From positions 682,001 through 746,000 of the forward strand of contig CAVWPS010000001.1 in assembly GCA_963756975.1 (NCBI GenBank): a stretch of DNA of 64,000 bases. The letters run 5' to 3'. Positions 38,624 through 47,524 of the stretch are shown one piece after another. A model generated the notes under the pieces. That model was not told the DNA's origin. It saw only the letters and a program-made list of their open reading frames with translations, and made no database searches. The position numbers and the translations under genes were made by a program. The DNA comes from CAVRQM01 sp963756975 (GTDB lineage: Bacteria; Pseudomonadota; Alphaproteobacteria; Acetobacterales; Acetobacteraceae). Numbering within the stretch: the stretch's first letter is position 1; every line of letters begins with the position of its first letter.

Positions 38624-39604
38624 TTACCCGAGCCGCACGACTTCCCCGGTCCGGGCGCTCTCGGTCGCAGCATCGGCCAGCCGCAACGCCGCGAGGCCGT
38701 CCGCGCCGCCGGGCTCGGCCGGAATGCCCGCCACGACCGCATCGACGAACGCGTCCAGTTCCGCGCGGTAGGCGGCCGCGTAGCGTTCCAGGAAGAACGG
38801 CAGCGCCGGGTCGGTGGTGAAGCCGCGCGACGTCGCGACCTCGATCGTGGTCGCGGTCTGGTTGCCCGCCCGCAGCAGCCCGGTCGCGCCATGCGCCTCG
38901 ATCCGCTGGTCGTAGCCATAGGCGGCGCGGCGGCTGTTGCTGATCTGGCAGATCGTGCCAGACGCGGTCGTCAGCGTGACCATCGCGGTGTCCACATCCC
39001 CCGCCTCCCCGATGCCCGGGTCGACGAGGCACGATCCGGCGGCGAACACGGACGTGGGCTCCTCCGCCATCAGGAACCGCGCGAGGTCGAGGTCGTGGAT
39101 CATCATGTCCCGGAACAGGCCGCCGGACGCGGCGACGTAGCTCGGCGGGGGCGGGGCCGGGTCGCGGCTGATGATGGTCAGCATTTCGAGCCGCCCGACC
39201 TCGCCCGACGCCAGCCGGCGTTTCAGGGTCGCGAAGGACGGGTCGAAGCGGCGGTTGAAGCCGACCATCAGGATCACCCCGGCGGCGGCCACCACATCCA
39301 GGCACCGCGTCACCCGGCCCGCATCGAGGTCGATCGGCTTCTCGCAGAAGATCGCCCGGCCGGCGCGGGCGGCGCGCTCGATCAGGTCGGCGTGCGTGGG
39401 CGTCGGCGAGCCGATGACGACCGCGTCGGCCGCCATGGCCTCGTCGAGCGACAGCACCCGGGTGCCGGTCGCGGTCGCCAGCGCCTCGGCGGATGGCGGG
39501 TGCGTATCGGAGATCCCGACCAGGCGCGCGCCGGTGTGGACAGCGACGTTGCGGGCGTGGATGCGGCCGATCCGGCCGGCGCCGATGACGGCGATGTCGA
39601 GCAT
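38624..39604 (-). CDS. iolG: Gfo/Idh/MocA oxidoreductase, inositol 2-dehydrogenase type
   Basis: 326 residues from the ATG at 39604. The Rossmann site AVIGAGRIGRIHARNV, the EKP motif GRAIFCEKPIDLDAGRV, and the catalytic segment MIHDLDLARFLM are those of IolG-like enzymes, which oxidise myo-inositol to scyllo-inosose with NAD. QVGFNRRFDP-type sequence (MVGFNRRFDPSFATLK) is also a hallmark. No other iol genes are nearby, so a different sugar or polyol substrate is possible. Confidence 0.82.
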   Translation of the reverse strand: MLDIAVIGAGRIGRIHARNVAVHTGARLVGISDTHPPSAEALATATGTRVLSLDEAMAADAVVIGSPTPTHADLIERAARAGRAIFCEKPIDLDAGRVTRCLDVVAAAGVILMVGFNRRFDPSFATLKRRLASGEVGRLEMLTIISRDPAPPPPSYVAASGGLFRDMMIHDLDLARFLMAEEPTSVFAAGSCLVDPGIGEAGDVDTAMVTLTTASGTICQISNSRRAAYGYDQRIEAHGATGLLRAGNQTATTIEVATSRGFTTDPALPFFLERYAAAYRAELDAFVDAVVAGIPAEPGGADGLAALRLADAATESARTGEVVRLG

Positions 39605-39888
39605 GGCGAGTTTGTCCCCCCTGGTCTGGGGCAGGGCTAGCGCATTTGACGGTTTCGGGCAGCCCTCGTCGTAATCACAGCGCTCACCCGGCCCCTCTCG
39701 CCGTCTTTCGGCTCCGCGATGGTTCCTTGGCTGTCGCGTGGCGAGCCTGGCCGGCCGCGACGCCTGCGCCGCGCGGACAAGCTGGCCGGCGTGTCGGTTG
39801 ACGCGCTCGGGTTCGACGACACGGCATTTTGCCGCGCGATCGGACGGGACTGAAGCCGTAGCATCCCGCCCGTCCGGCCCCCGGCGGC
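39605..39888. other. 284-base intergenic region with a possible gene remnant
   Basis: No complete gene is visible. On the plus strand a short open frame ends at 39853 with residues ADKLAGVSVDALGFDD.. and a stop, which has the look of a protein C-terminus but lacks any start or upstream body. It could be a remnant or chance. The 5' part near 39605-39640 upstream of the inositol-dehydrogenase gene should contain its promoter; I see no clear boxes. Confidence 0.3.
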
Positions 39889-40326
39889 TTAGACGATGCT
39901 GAGGCCGACATCGACGTTGCCGCGCGTCGCGTTGGAATACGGGCAGATCTCGTGGGCCGCGTCGACCAGCCTGCGCGCGTCCGCGGGCGGCAGGCCGGGC
40001 AGGTCGATCACCAGATCGGCGGTGATGCCGAAGCCGCCCTTCGCGCGGGTGCCGATCCCGACGGTCGCCGTGACCTTGGTGTCGGCGGGAACCGACATCT
40101 TGAGCTGCTGGCCGGCGACCTTCAGCGCGCCGATGAAGCATGCCGAGTACCCGGCCGCGAACAGTTGCTCGGGGTTGCTGCCCTCGCCGCCGTCCCCGCC
40201 AAGCTCTTTCGGCCGCGACAGCTTGATGTCGAGCCGGCCATCCTCGCTCAGCGCGCGTCCGTCGCGCCCGCCGGTGACGGTCGCGGTGGTCTTGTACAGA
40301 ACGTTGATGGCTGTCGTTTCGGACAC
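39889..40326 (-). CDS. ohr: Organic hydroperoxide resistance protein (Ohr/OsmC family)
   Basis: 145 residues from a GTG at 40326, selected because AGAGGAG lies 8 bases before it. Both redox cysteines are present: the first in AAGYSACFIGAL and the second in AHEICPYSNATRGN, together with the Arg of DGRALSEDGRLDIKLSRP. Ohr reduces organic peroxides using lipoylated or dithiol partners. The frame has no stop codon upstream, so it is continuous with the preceding gene; translation may still start independently here. No OhrR repressor gene is seen beside it. Confidence 0.9.
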   Translation of the reverse strand: MSETTAINVLYKTTATVTGGRDGRALSEDGRLDIKLSRPKELGGDGGEGSNPEQLFAAGYSACFIGALKVAGQQLKMSVPADTKVTATVGIGTRAKGGFGITADLVIDLPGLPPADARRLVDAAHEICPYSNATRGNVDVGLSIV

Positions 40327-40686
40327 GGCTGAACTCCTCTGGGCGCGAACGGCGCTAGTATCGTTGCCGCCTGCGCGCCGCAACAGGACGGCGTGCCCGC
40401 GCATCGCCAGGCTCTCGTCGTTCAGCCCCGGCAGCGACGCCGGATCGGCCGCGATCGCCTCGGCACACGCGACCGCGCGGGCAAGCTGAGCCGGGTCCAG
40501 ATTGCGGACCGCCGGCCGCGCCACCACCGTGTCCCAGCGTTGCCCGATCGCGTGATCGAGGCACACGCGCATAAAGCAGTGGTCGAGGCGGATCGGCCAT
40601 TCGTGGGCCGCCGCCATCCCGGGCAGCACCTCGCGCGTCAGCGTCAGCCAGCGCGCCCGTAATGCGTCGTCAGAGGACGTGGACAC
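40327..40686 (-). CDS. Small conserved protein reading in frame into ohr
   Basis: From the ATG at 40686 the product opens LRARWLTLTREVLPGMAAAH and contains WPIRLDHCFMRVCLDHAIGQ and SLPGLNDESLAMRG, a compact helical protein of about 100 residues of a type I know only as small unnamed proteins in related bacteria. Normally a stop would follow near SLAMRG, but here the frame runs straight through into Ohr, giving a 265-residue fusion. Another frame shows TAG (CGATACTAG) at about 40348, so one indel could hide the true end. The start overlaps the end of the LuxR gene. Function unknown. Confidence 0.55.
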
Positions 40687-41248
40687 CGAGGCGCAGCCCG
40701 CGCGTGACCGCCTCGGCGCGCGAGCGGACGCCGAGTTTCGCGAACACCGCTTCCAGATGGTATTTCACGGTGTGCGCGGAGATGCCGAGGCGGCGCGCGA
40801 TCGCCTTGTTGCTGTGGCCCTCGCCGACGGCGGCCAGCACTTCCACCTCGCGCGGCGTCAGCAGTCTCGGCGTGCCGGCCTGCTCGGCGAAGCCGTCGCG
40901 CTCGACGGCCGCGTTGGCCGACCGGACGGTCAGGCCCGCCGCCAGCGCCGTGACCGCGGCTGCGATCTGGGCCGCCGGCGCGTCGCGGCGCAGCACGCCG
41001 GGAAGCGAGGCGTCGGCGGCGAGCGCGGGATCGTCGGAAAGCACCAGCAGCGCGCCCTCGAACTCCGCCGTGTCGAGCGGCAACGTGGCAGCTTCCGCCA
41101 GTTCCACGATCAGGACGTCGGCCTCCGCCTCGGCGGTCAGCACCATCTTTCGCGCCAGCGCCTCGCGCCGGACGCCCCCCGCCATCCGCAGGGCGACGCG
41201 CGTCGCGGTATCGGCTTGGTTATTCACGGCGACCAGTGTGGCACTCAT
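40670..41248 (-). CDS. LuxR-family response regulator with an atypical receiver domain
   Basis: 192 residues. The C-terminal LuxR helix-turn-helix is clear: LTPREVEVLAAVGEGHSNKA, IARRLGISAHTVKYHLEAVF, AKLGVRSRAEAVTRG. The N-terminal about 115 residues have receiver-like alternation, but the phosphoacceptor position in DVLIVELAE (Glu49) is Glu rather than Asp and the acidic pair near the start is absent. Phosphorylation-independent control is therefore likely. The gene start overlaps the stop of the HtrA-like gene by 4 bases and no histidine kinase is nearby. Confidence 0.82.
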   Translation of the reverse strand: MSATLVAVNNQADTATRVALRMAGGVRREALARKMVLTAEAEADVLIVELAEAATLPLDTAEFEGALLVLSDDPALAADASLPGVLRRDAPAAQIAAAVTALAAGLTVRSANAAVERDGFAEQAGTPRLLTPREVEVLAAVGEGHSNKAIARRLGISAHTVKYHLEAVFAKLGVRSRAEAVTRGLRLGVHVL

Positions 41249-42148
41249 TCGGGGCGCGCCGTAATGGCCACGGCCACGTCCGCCACCGCGCCGCCGCGCA
41301 CGACGGTCACGGTCAGCGTCTTTCCGACCGTCTCCGCACCGAGGCTCGAGGCCACGTCACGGGGTTCGGCGACGATGCGGCCCTCGATCGCCGTCAGCAC
41401 ATCGCCCGGCAGCAGGTGTCCGGCGGCCGGTGCGCCATCGGCGAAGCTCACCACCATCAGGCCGCGGGAGACGCCGGCGCGCGCCGCGATGTCGGACGGC
41501 AACGCGACCGCGTGCAGCCCCACGCCGAGCCAGCCACGCGTGACCCTGCCCTGCTCCAGAACGGGGACGAGCGCCCGCTCGATGGTGGCGGACGGAATGA
41601 CCAGGACGGTCCGCCCAGGACCGAACGTCGACATCCCCAGCACCCGACCGAAACTGTCGACCACCGGGCCGCCCTCGGCACCCGGGCCGATCCTGGCACC
41701 GATGCGGATCAGATGGTCGATCTTGCCGCCGCGCTGGCTTTCCCACGCCGGCCCCTGCACCTCGATGCCGGACATCCGCGCGGTCACACCGCCGGCGCCG
41801 TCGCTGCCGAGGGCCAGGATCAGCGACCCCGGCCCGGCGGGCTCCGCGTGCTCGAACGGGGTGGCATCGCCCTCGATCCGCAGGGCGGCGACGTTGGTCG
41901 TCGGGTCGCGGCCGGCGACGGTCGCGGCGACGCGCTTGTTGCCGGGCAGGATGGCGGTGATCTCGGTCCGGTCCGGCAGGCCCTGCTCGGACGTGACGAG
42001 CACGCCCGGATCGCCACAGCGTGGCGCTGAGTTGCCCGCGTCCGTGCCAGACGAGGCCGGCGACCAGCGGGGTGGCGGCGACGACGCGTTGCCGGATCGC
42101 GTCCGAAAGGCTGGAGAAGGGGTCCATGGTGGTTCCGTGTTCGCTCAT
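41245..42148 (-). CDS. HtrA/DegP-like S1C protein with PDZ domain, catalytic Ser lost, one frameshift
   Basis: The ATG at 42148 gives MSEHGTTMDPFSSLSDAIRQ; one extra base near 42004 moves the frame from ATLWRSG to VLVTSEQGLP, and the rest reads to 41245, about 300 residues. The chymotrypsin-like fold is followed by a PDZ domain (about residues 205-300, RGWLGVGLHAVAL..LPGDVLTAIEG). Where proteases have GNSGGP the sequence reads GAEGGPVVDSFG, so the nucleophilic Ser is Glu. There is no signal peptide. It is probably a peptide-binding pseudoprotease. It is coupled by overlap to the LuxR regulator, whose receiver is also degenerate. Confidence 0.78.
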
Positions 42149-42237
42149 GGACCTCAATCTCGGTGGTCGGCCCGCGGGCCGCCATCGGCCGTTCAACCGG
42201 CCCCGGCGATCGACCGGGCCGCCAAAAGTTCGGAACG

Positions 42238-43345
42238 TTACGGCCTGAAGCGGAACAGCGCGGTCGCGAGCGGTGTCGCACCCCGGTCGGGCTTGAACTG
42301 CGCCATGTCCTGGATGTGGGACGCGGTGACGTACATCACGCCGTCCTTGCCCTCCGCCATGCTGTCCGGCCAGCGCAGCCGGTCGTCGCGGACGACCACC
42401 GGAAACGTGCCATCGGGGGCGCGGCGGCAGACGGCGTTATCCTCGGGGCTCGTGGTGTACAGCACGCCCGCGCGGCTTGCGTAGTAGCCGTCGGCGATCG
42501 GGCATTTGCCGAGCGTCTCGACGGCGGCGGCCACCTGATCGGCCGTTTTCGACGCGTCCAGCAACGTCGCGACCGCGATGCGATATTGGGTGTGCCCTGT
42601 CAGCGCCTGCCAGGTGACGGACTTCCCCTCCGGATCGATCGCGATGCCGTCGGCGGCGAACATCGGGCCGCGCCCGTCCGGGCGGACCAGCGGCTTGCCG
42701 TCGGTCATGATCGTCGTCCCCTTCTCGACCTGCGTGCTCGGGTGGCCGCTCAGCAGACGGCGCACCGTCCCGGCTTCGAGGTCGACCGTCAGCAGCGCGC
42801 CGACCTGCCCGCTATCGGTCAGCACGCCGTGCTTGCCGTCCGGGGTGAAGCGGATGTCGTTGAGGTAGCTGCCCTGCGGCATGACGTCGAAGCCGAACGG
42901 GATGACTTTCACGACCGCGTTGGTGGCGAGGTCGATGCCGACCAGTTTCGGGCCGCCCGGCAGCTCGAATTCGTTGCCGGGCGCGGCGGCGTCGACCACC
43001 CACAGCTTGCCGTGTCCGTCGCACACGACGCTCTGGACGCAGACGAAATGGTCGGCGTTGGAGAGCGGCTTGGCGTTGCGCCACGCGTTCCACTCGGCGT
43101 TCGGGTAGGCGGCCAGCTTGCCGTCGGCGTCGAGTTCGGCGACCGAGACGGCGACGTCCTCCTCCCAGCGGGGGAAGTTCACGAACACCCGGCCGTCCGG
43201 GCTGGCGGCGACGCCGGTCACCTGATGGCCGAAATTGGCGACCAGTTCGAGTTTCGGCGCGGCTTCGGCGACGGCCGGCATCGCGGCAACGGCGGCGGCG
43301 GCAATCGGCAGGGCGATGGCGGCGCGGCGGGTGATGATCGGACAT
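42238..43345 (-). CDS. Tat-exported beta-propeller, major royal jelly/SMP-30 type, one frameshift
   Basis: The ATG at 43345 is supported by AAGGAG 9 bases upstream. After MSDHH one extra C shifts the frame, which then gives RRAAIALPIAAAAVAAM, a twin-arginine signal ending AEA. The mature 330 residues form a six-bladed propeller with VTGVAASPDGRVFVNFPRWE, SYLNDIRFTPDGKHGVLTDS and AADGIAIDPEGKSVTWQALT, which are hallmarks of the Yellow/major-royal-jelly family. These proteins resemble lactonases or dopachrome converting enzymes; a periplasmic sugar lactonase is plausible. Corrected length is 368 residues. Confidence 0.8.
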
Positions 43346-43455
43346 GGAACGGGCTCCTTCGGCGGGGTGCCCTCCCCAACAGGGACGGGCGGCGCAGGGT
43401 TCCCGGCCGGTCGCGGCGCGCGGTAGACTGGGCGCAACGACAGGGTTTGGGAAAC

Positions 43456-44526
43456 GTGGCGGATAATCTGTTCGAGGCCGACGATCTGAGGGTTTTTGCG
43501 CGAGATCTGTTTGCGCACGCGGGGCTGCCGCCGGCGCACGCGGCGGTGACGGCCGACACGCTGGTCGAGGGCGACCTGATGGGTCACACGACGCACGGCC
43601 TCGCCCTGCTCGGCCCCTATCTCGGCCAGTTCCAGCGCGGCGCGTGGACAGCGGACGGCGCGCCCACGATCCTGTCCGACGCGCCGGCGGCGCAGACCTG
43701 GGACGGCAATTTCCTGTCCGGCCCGTGGCTCACGACCGAAGCCGCGAACTGGGCGTCGGCGCGGGCGGCGGAGACGGGGCTGGCCTCGGTCGCGATCGGC
43801 CGCAGCGCCCATATCGCCGCCCTGGCCGCCTATCTGCGCCCGGTCGCCGAGGCCGGGCAGATGATCGTGATCGCCAGCTCCGACCCCGCCGCCGCCTCCG
43901 TGGCACCTTTCGGCGGCACGCGCCGGCTGGTCACGCCGAACCCGCTGGCCGCCGGCTGGCCGTCCCCTGGCGGCTCATCGTCAAGCGGGCCGGTGATGCT
44001 CGACGTGTCGATGTCGATCACGACGAACGGCATGACCAACCGGAAGCGGGCCGAGGGCGCCAAGTTCGATCACCCGTGGCTGCTGGACGCGGACGGGCTG
44101 CCGACCAACGACCCGGAGGCTTTCTTCACCGAGCCGGGCGGCACGCTGATGCCGCTGGGCGGGACGGAAGCCGGCCATAAAGGCTACGCGCTGGCCTTGC
44201 TGGTCGAGGCGATGACCTCGGGGCTGGCGGGTTTCGGACGCGCGGCCCGCCCGGCCGGCTGGGGGGCGTCGACGTTCGTCCTGGTCATCGACCCGCGCCG
44301 GTTCGCCGGCGCGGCGGCCTTCGCCACCGAGGCGGCCTGGATGGCGGACGCGGTGGCGGCCAATCCTGCGGCCGATCCCGCCAACCCGCCGCGCCTGCCC
44401 GGCGCGCGCGCGCTGGCGCTGCGGACGCGGCAGCTCGCGGAGGGGGTCGCGCTGCATCCGAGCATTCCGCCGGTGCTGCGGCTTCTGTCCGAGGAACGCG
44501 GGATCGCGATGCCCAACCCCCTGTGA
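43456..44526 (+). CDS. Malate/L-lactate dehydrogenase family (YlbC/ComC type)
   Basis: 356 residues from a GTG at 43456. The fold-specific motifs are TLVEGDLMGHTTHGLALLGP with the catalytic His, GLASVAIGRSAHIAAL, FGGTRRLVTPNPLAAGWP and GGTEAGHKGYALALLVEAMT. This NAD(P)-dependent family reduces 2-oxoacids such as oxaloacetate, ureidoglycolate or delta-1-piperideine-2-carboxylate and is unrelated to classical MDH. The stop overlaps the GTG of the amine oxidase gene by four bases, suggesting a shared catabolic role for an amine or amino acid. Confidence 0.87.
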   Translation: MADNLFEADDLRVFARDLFAHAGLPPAHAAVTADTLVEGDLMGHTTHGLALLGPYLGQFQRGAWTADGAPTILSDAPAAQTWDGNFLSGPWLTTEAANWASARAAETGLASVAIGRSAHIAALAAYLRPVAEAGQMIVIASSDPAAASVAPFGGTRRLVTPNPLAAGWPSPGGSSSSGPVMLDVSMSITTNGMTNRKRAEGAKFDHPWLLDADGLPTNDPEAFFTEPGGTLMPLGGTEAGHKGYALALLVEAMTSGLAGFGRAARPAGWGASTFVLVIDPRRFAGAAAFATEAAWMADAVAANPAADPANPPRLPGARALALRTRQLAEGVALHPSIPPVLRLLSEERGIAMPNPL

Positions 44527-45776
44527 CCGCGTCCTACGATGTGGCGATCGTCGGCGCCGGCGTCGCCGGGCTGGCGGCGGCCCGGGCGCTCGACGGGCGC
44601 GGGCTCGGAACCGTGGTGCTCGAAGCGTCGGGGCGGATCGGCGGCCGGGCGCACAGCATCCGGCCGCCAGAACTCGGCGGCGCGATGTTCGACCGGGGCG
44701 CGTCGTGGCTGCATGCGGCCGAGCGCAACAAGCTGACCCCGATCGCCCGCGCGGCGGGGATCAGGTTGCGGCAATCGGACCCGGACGCCGAGTGGCGGCT
44801 GCGGATCGGCGAACGCGACGCGACACCGGCCGAACACGCCGCGCATGAGCAAACCGAGACGCGGTACGGCGAGCTGGTCGAGGCGGCGCTGGCGGACGGC
44901 GGCGATGTGGCGATGGCGGATGCCGTCGCGGCGTTGTCGGACGACCCGTGGCTCGGCTCCGTGGAAACGTTCGCCTGCCGCCTGATCGCCGCCGCCGATC
45001 CCCGCAAGCTGAGTGCGAGGGATTGGCGCGATAACGAGCTGGACGGGTCCAACCTGCTGCCCGAGGGCGGCGTCGGCGGCATGATCGCAAGCTGCCTCGG
45101 CCGCGACGTGCGGCTCGATACGCCGGTCTCGCGGATCGAGTGGGGTGACGGCGTGGCGCTGCACACACCGGGCGGGATCGTGCGGGCGCGGGCCGCGATC
45201 GTCACGGTGTCGGCCGGCGTGCTGCGGTCGCTGACCTGGGCACCCGAATTGCCTGCGGCGCACCGCGAGGCGCTGGACGCGCTGCCGATGGGGTTGCTGA
45301 CGAAAGTCGCCATTGCCGATCCTCGCGGCGCCCGGTTCGGACTGGCCCCGGGCGGCGGGATCGGCGGGCAGGTCACGCCACGGCACGCGCCCAGCATGTC
45401 GTTCCTGGCCGATCCGGACGGCGGGCACGTCGTCGGCTTCGTCGGCGGCGAGACGGCCGAGGCGCTGTCCCGCGACGGCATCGCGGCGACCGCCGCGTTC
45501 GCGGTCGACCGGCTGCGGACGTTGCTCGGGGAGCGGGTCGCGGTTGGCGAGGTCGTCGTCGCCGACTGGCTGGCCGACCCGTTCCATCGCGGTGCCTACG
45601 CCTATGCGCGCATCGGACATGCGGCGGCGCGCACAGCGCTGGGCGAGCCGTGGGGCGGTGGCCGCATCGTCTATGCCGGCGAGGCGGTGGCGACGGAGGG
45701 GTTGGCCGGCACGGTCGGCGGCGCTTACGCAAGCGGTGTCGCGGCGGCGGGAGCGGTCCGAGCGGCCCTCGCATGA
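44523..45776 (+). CDS. Flavin-containing monoamine oxidase family protein
   Basis: 417 residues from a GTG at 44523. It opens DVAIVGAGVAGLAAARAL with the FAD-binding GXGXXG, then VVLEASGRIGGRAHSI, and ends GRIVYAGEAVATEGLAGTVGGAY, cut here after GRIVYAGEAVATEGLAG, the second FAD contact. Such enzymes oxidise primary or polyamines to imines with release of hydrogen peroxide. No signal peptide is present. It sits between the malate/lactate dehydrogenase and an MFS transporter, overlapping both by four bases. Confidence 0.87.
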   Translation: MTASYDVAIVGAGVAGLAAARALDGRGLGTVVLEASGRIGGRAHSIRPPELGGAMFDRGASWLHAAERNKLTPIARAAGIRLRQSDPDAEWRLRIGERDATPAEHAAHEQTETRYGELVEAALADGGDVAMADAVAALSDDPWLGSVETFACRLIAAADPRKLSARDWRDNELDGSNLLPEGGVGGMIASCLGRDVRLDTPVSRIEWGDGVALHTPGGIVRARAAIVTVSAGVLRSLTWAPELPAAHREALDALPMGLLTKVAIADPRGARFGLAPGGGIGGQVTPRHAPSMSFLADPDGGHVVGFVGGETAEALSRDGIAATAAFAVDRLRTLLGERVAVGEVVVADWLADPFHRGAYAYARIGHAAARTALGEPWGGGRIVYAGEAVATEGLAGTVGGAYASGVAAAGAVRAALA

Positions 45777-46972
45777 ACACGCGGCCGTTGCTGCGGCAAC
45801 CGGCGTTCCTGCGGCTGTGGGTCGCGGGGGGTCTCGCCAGCGCGCTGCTGTGGCTGGAAATCCTGGCGGCCGGGCTGTTCACGCTCGACGCGACCGGATC
45901 GGCGCTCGCCGTCGCCGTCGTTTCCGCCGCGCGCAGCCTGCCGCTGCTCGGCTTCGGCGCGGTGGTCGGCGTGCTGGCCGACCGGCACGACCGCCGCGCC
46001 ATCGTGCTCGGCGGGCTGCTGCTGACCGCGACCTCCTCCGGCTCGGTCGCGGCTTTGGCGTTCGCGGGCGTGCTGCGGCCGTGGGAGCTGGCCGTCGCGG
46101 CGCTCGCGAGCGGCTTCGTCTACGCGACCGAGTTGCCCGCGCGCCGCCGCCTGATCGCCGAGGTGGCCCCGCACGCCCTGCTCGGCCGCGCGATCGCGAT
46201 CGACAGCCTGACCAATTTCGGCACGCGGTGCGCGGGACCGCTGATCGGCGGCGTCCTGTACGGCGGCATCGGCGTCGCCGGCACATTCACCGCCTCGGCG
46301 ATGGCAAGCCTGATCGGGGCGGCGCTGATCGCCGGGCTGCCGCGCTCGCAGGCCGACGAACCGGTGGAGTCCGCAAGCGTCGTCGCCGGCCTGATCGAGG
46401 GCGCGCGGTTCGCCGGCCGCCATCCCCGGCTGCGAACGATGCTCGGCGTGACGATGGCGATGAACCTGTTCGGCTACGCCTATAGCGGGCTGATCGCCCC
46501 GATGGGTCGGGCCGCGTTCGCGCTGTCGGACCCGCAGATCGGCGTGCTGGCCGCGGCCGAGCCGGGCGGCGCGCTGATGGCCGGCCTCGTGTTCGCGTGG
46601 CGACCGCCGACCGGGCGGCCGATCGCGTGGCTCGCGGGGGGTGTGACGCTGTTCATGGCGGGATTGATCGCGGCCGGATCATCGCCGGTCGAGCTGCTCG
46701 TGCTGCTCGCGTTCTTTATCGGCGGCTTCGGTTCGGCATCGTTCACCAACCATCAGAGCACGATCGCGCTCGCCGCCGCGCCGGGCGCGCTACGCAGCCG
46801 CGTGCTGGGCCTGGTGACGGCGTGCATCGGCCTGTGGCCGGTTGGATTGCTGGTCGGCGGAGGGTTCACTCGCATCCTGTCGGCCCAAGCGACGATCGGC
46901 GTCCTGGGAATGCTGGGCCTGGCGGCGCTCGCCGCGAGCCTCTGGATCGGACGGACGCGGCCCGGGTTTTGA
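45773..46972 (+). CDS. MFS transporter
   Basis: 399 residues with about 12 predicted spans. GVLADRHDRRAIVLGG is the MFS motif A between spans 2 and 3, and TELPARRRLIAEVAPHALLG is the helix found in the EntS/MFS_3-type exporters. It overlaps the amine oxidase gene by four bases, so it may export or import a related compound. The stop codon lies in the loop of a strong hairpin (46957-46983). Confidence 0.85.
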   Translation: MNTRPLLRQPAFLRLWVAGGLASALLWLEILAAGLFTLDATGSALAVAVVSAARSLPLLGFGAVVGVLADRHDRRAIVLGGLLLTATSSGSVAALAFAGVLRPWELAVAALASGFVYATELPARRRLIAEVAPHALLGRAIAIDSLTNFGTRCAGPLIGGVLYGGIGVAGTFTASAMASLIGAALIAGLPRSQADEPVESASVVAGLIEGARFAGRHPRLRTMLGVTMAMNLFGYAYSGLIAPMGRAAFALSDPQIGVLAAAEPGGALMAGLVFAWRPPTGRPIAWLAGGVTLFMAGLIAAGSSPVELLVLLAFFIGGFGSASFTNHQSTIALAAAPGALRSRVLGLVTACIGLWPVGLLVGGGFTRILSAQATIGVLGMLGLAALAASLWIGRTRPGF

Positions 46973-46983
46973 TCCCGGGCCGC
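46957..46983. terminator. Bidirectional terminator-like hairpin
   Basis: GCGGCCCGGG (46957-46966) and CCCGGGCCGC (46974-46983) are a perfect 10-bp inverted repeat with a 7-base loop TTTTGAT. It lies between the MFS gene and the convergent Ser/Lys-rich gene, and the MFS stop codon falls inside the loop. No U-tract follows, so the stability of the stem must suffice or it works by stalling. Confidence 0.65.
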
Positions 46984-46992
46984 GCGTGCGGA

Positions 46993-47442
46993 TCAGCCCT
47001 TGTGCTGCTCCTGATACGTCTTCGTGTGATGATGGACGTTGCCGTCCGCGTCCGTGTACTCGCGCGACTTCAGGTCCGCGTCGTCGCTGGCCGAGGACTT
47101 AGACGCCTCGGACTTCGACGATCCCGACTTCGAACCTTCCGACTTCGAGCCTTCCGACTTCGACCCGCCGGACTTGCTCTCCTGCGACTTGCTGTCGTGC
47201 GACGCGCTGTGCTTGCCCTCGTGGCTGCTGTCGCTTTTGCTGCTCGCGTGCTTGCCGCCGGATTCGTGGCTGCTGTCGCTCTTGCTGCCGGAATGCTTGC
47301 CGCCGAACTCGTGGCTGCGGGCGGCGCTGGCTTCGGTCGTGCCCTTGGTGACGCCGGCCTCGCGGTTTTCCTTCAGCCGGCCGTCATGGGCCGGGTCCTT
47401 CACGGTGCCCTGCTGGCTGCTGCTGCTCTTGTTGTCCGCCAT
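46993..47442 (-). CDS. Ser/Lys-rich low-complexity protein
   Basis: 149 residues from the ATG at 47442, preceded by GGAGA. Residues 48-118 are built from short Ser-Lys-Glu-Gly-His units such as SKSEGSKSEGSKSG and SKSDSSHESGGKH, encoded by nearly identical 15-base units. The N-terminus (KDPAHDGRLKENREAGVTKG) and C-terminus (REYTDADGNVHHHTKTYQEQ) are more complex and may be recognition ends. It has no signal peptide, is strongly hydrophilic and must be disordered. It resembles stress-induced, desiccation-type bacterial proteins in style only; I cannot assign a family. Confidence 0.7.
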   Translation of the reverse strand: MADNKSSSSQQGTVKDPAHDGRLKENREAGVTKGTTEASAARSHEFGGKHSGSKSDSSHESGGKHASSKSDSSHEGKHSASHDSKSQESKSGGSKSEGSKSEGSKSGSSKSEASKSSASDDADLKSREYTDADGNVHHHTKTYQEQHKG

Positions 47443-47524
47443 GATGTTCTCCATCGATTTCGCGGGCACGCTGCCCGTGGCGGAAACAACGCCTTCCGGC
47501 GCTCGCGATGGCGAGGCACGCGCA

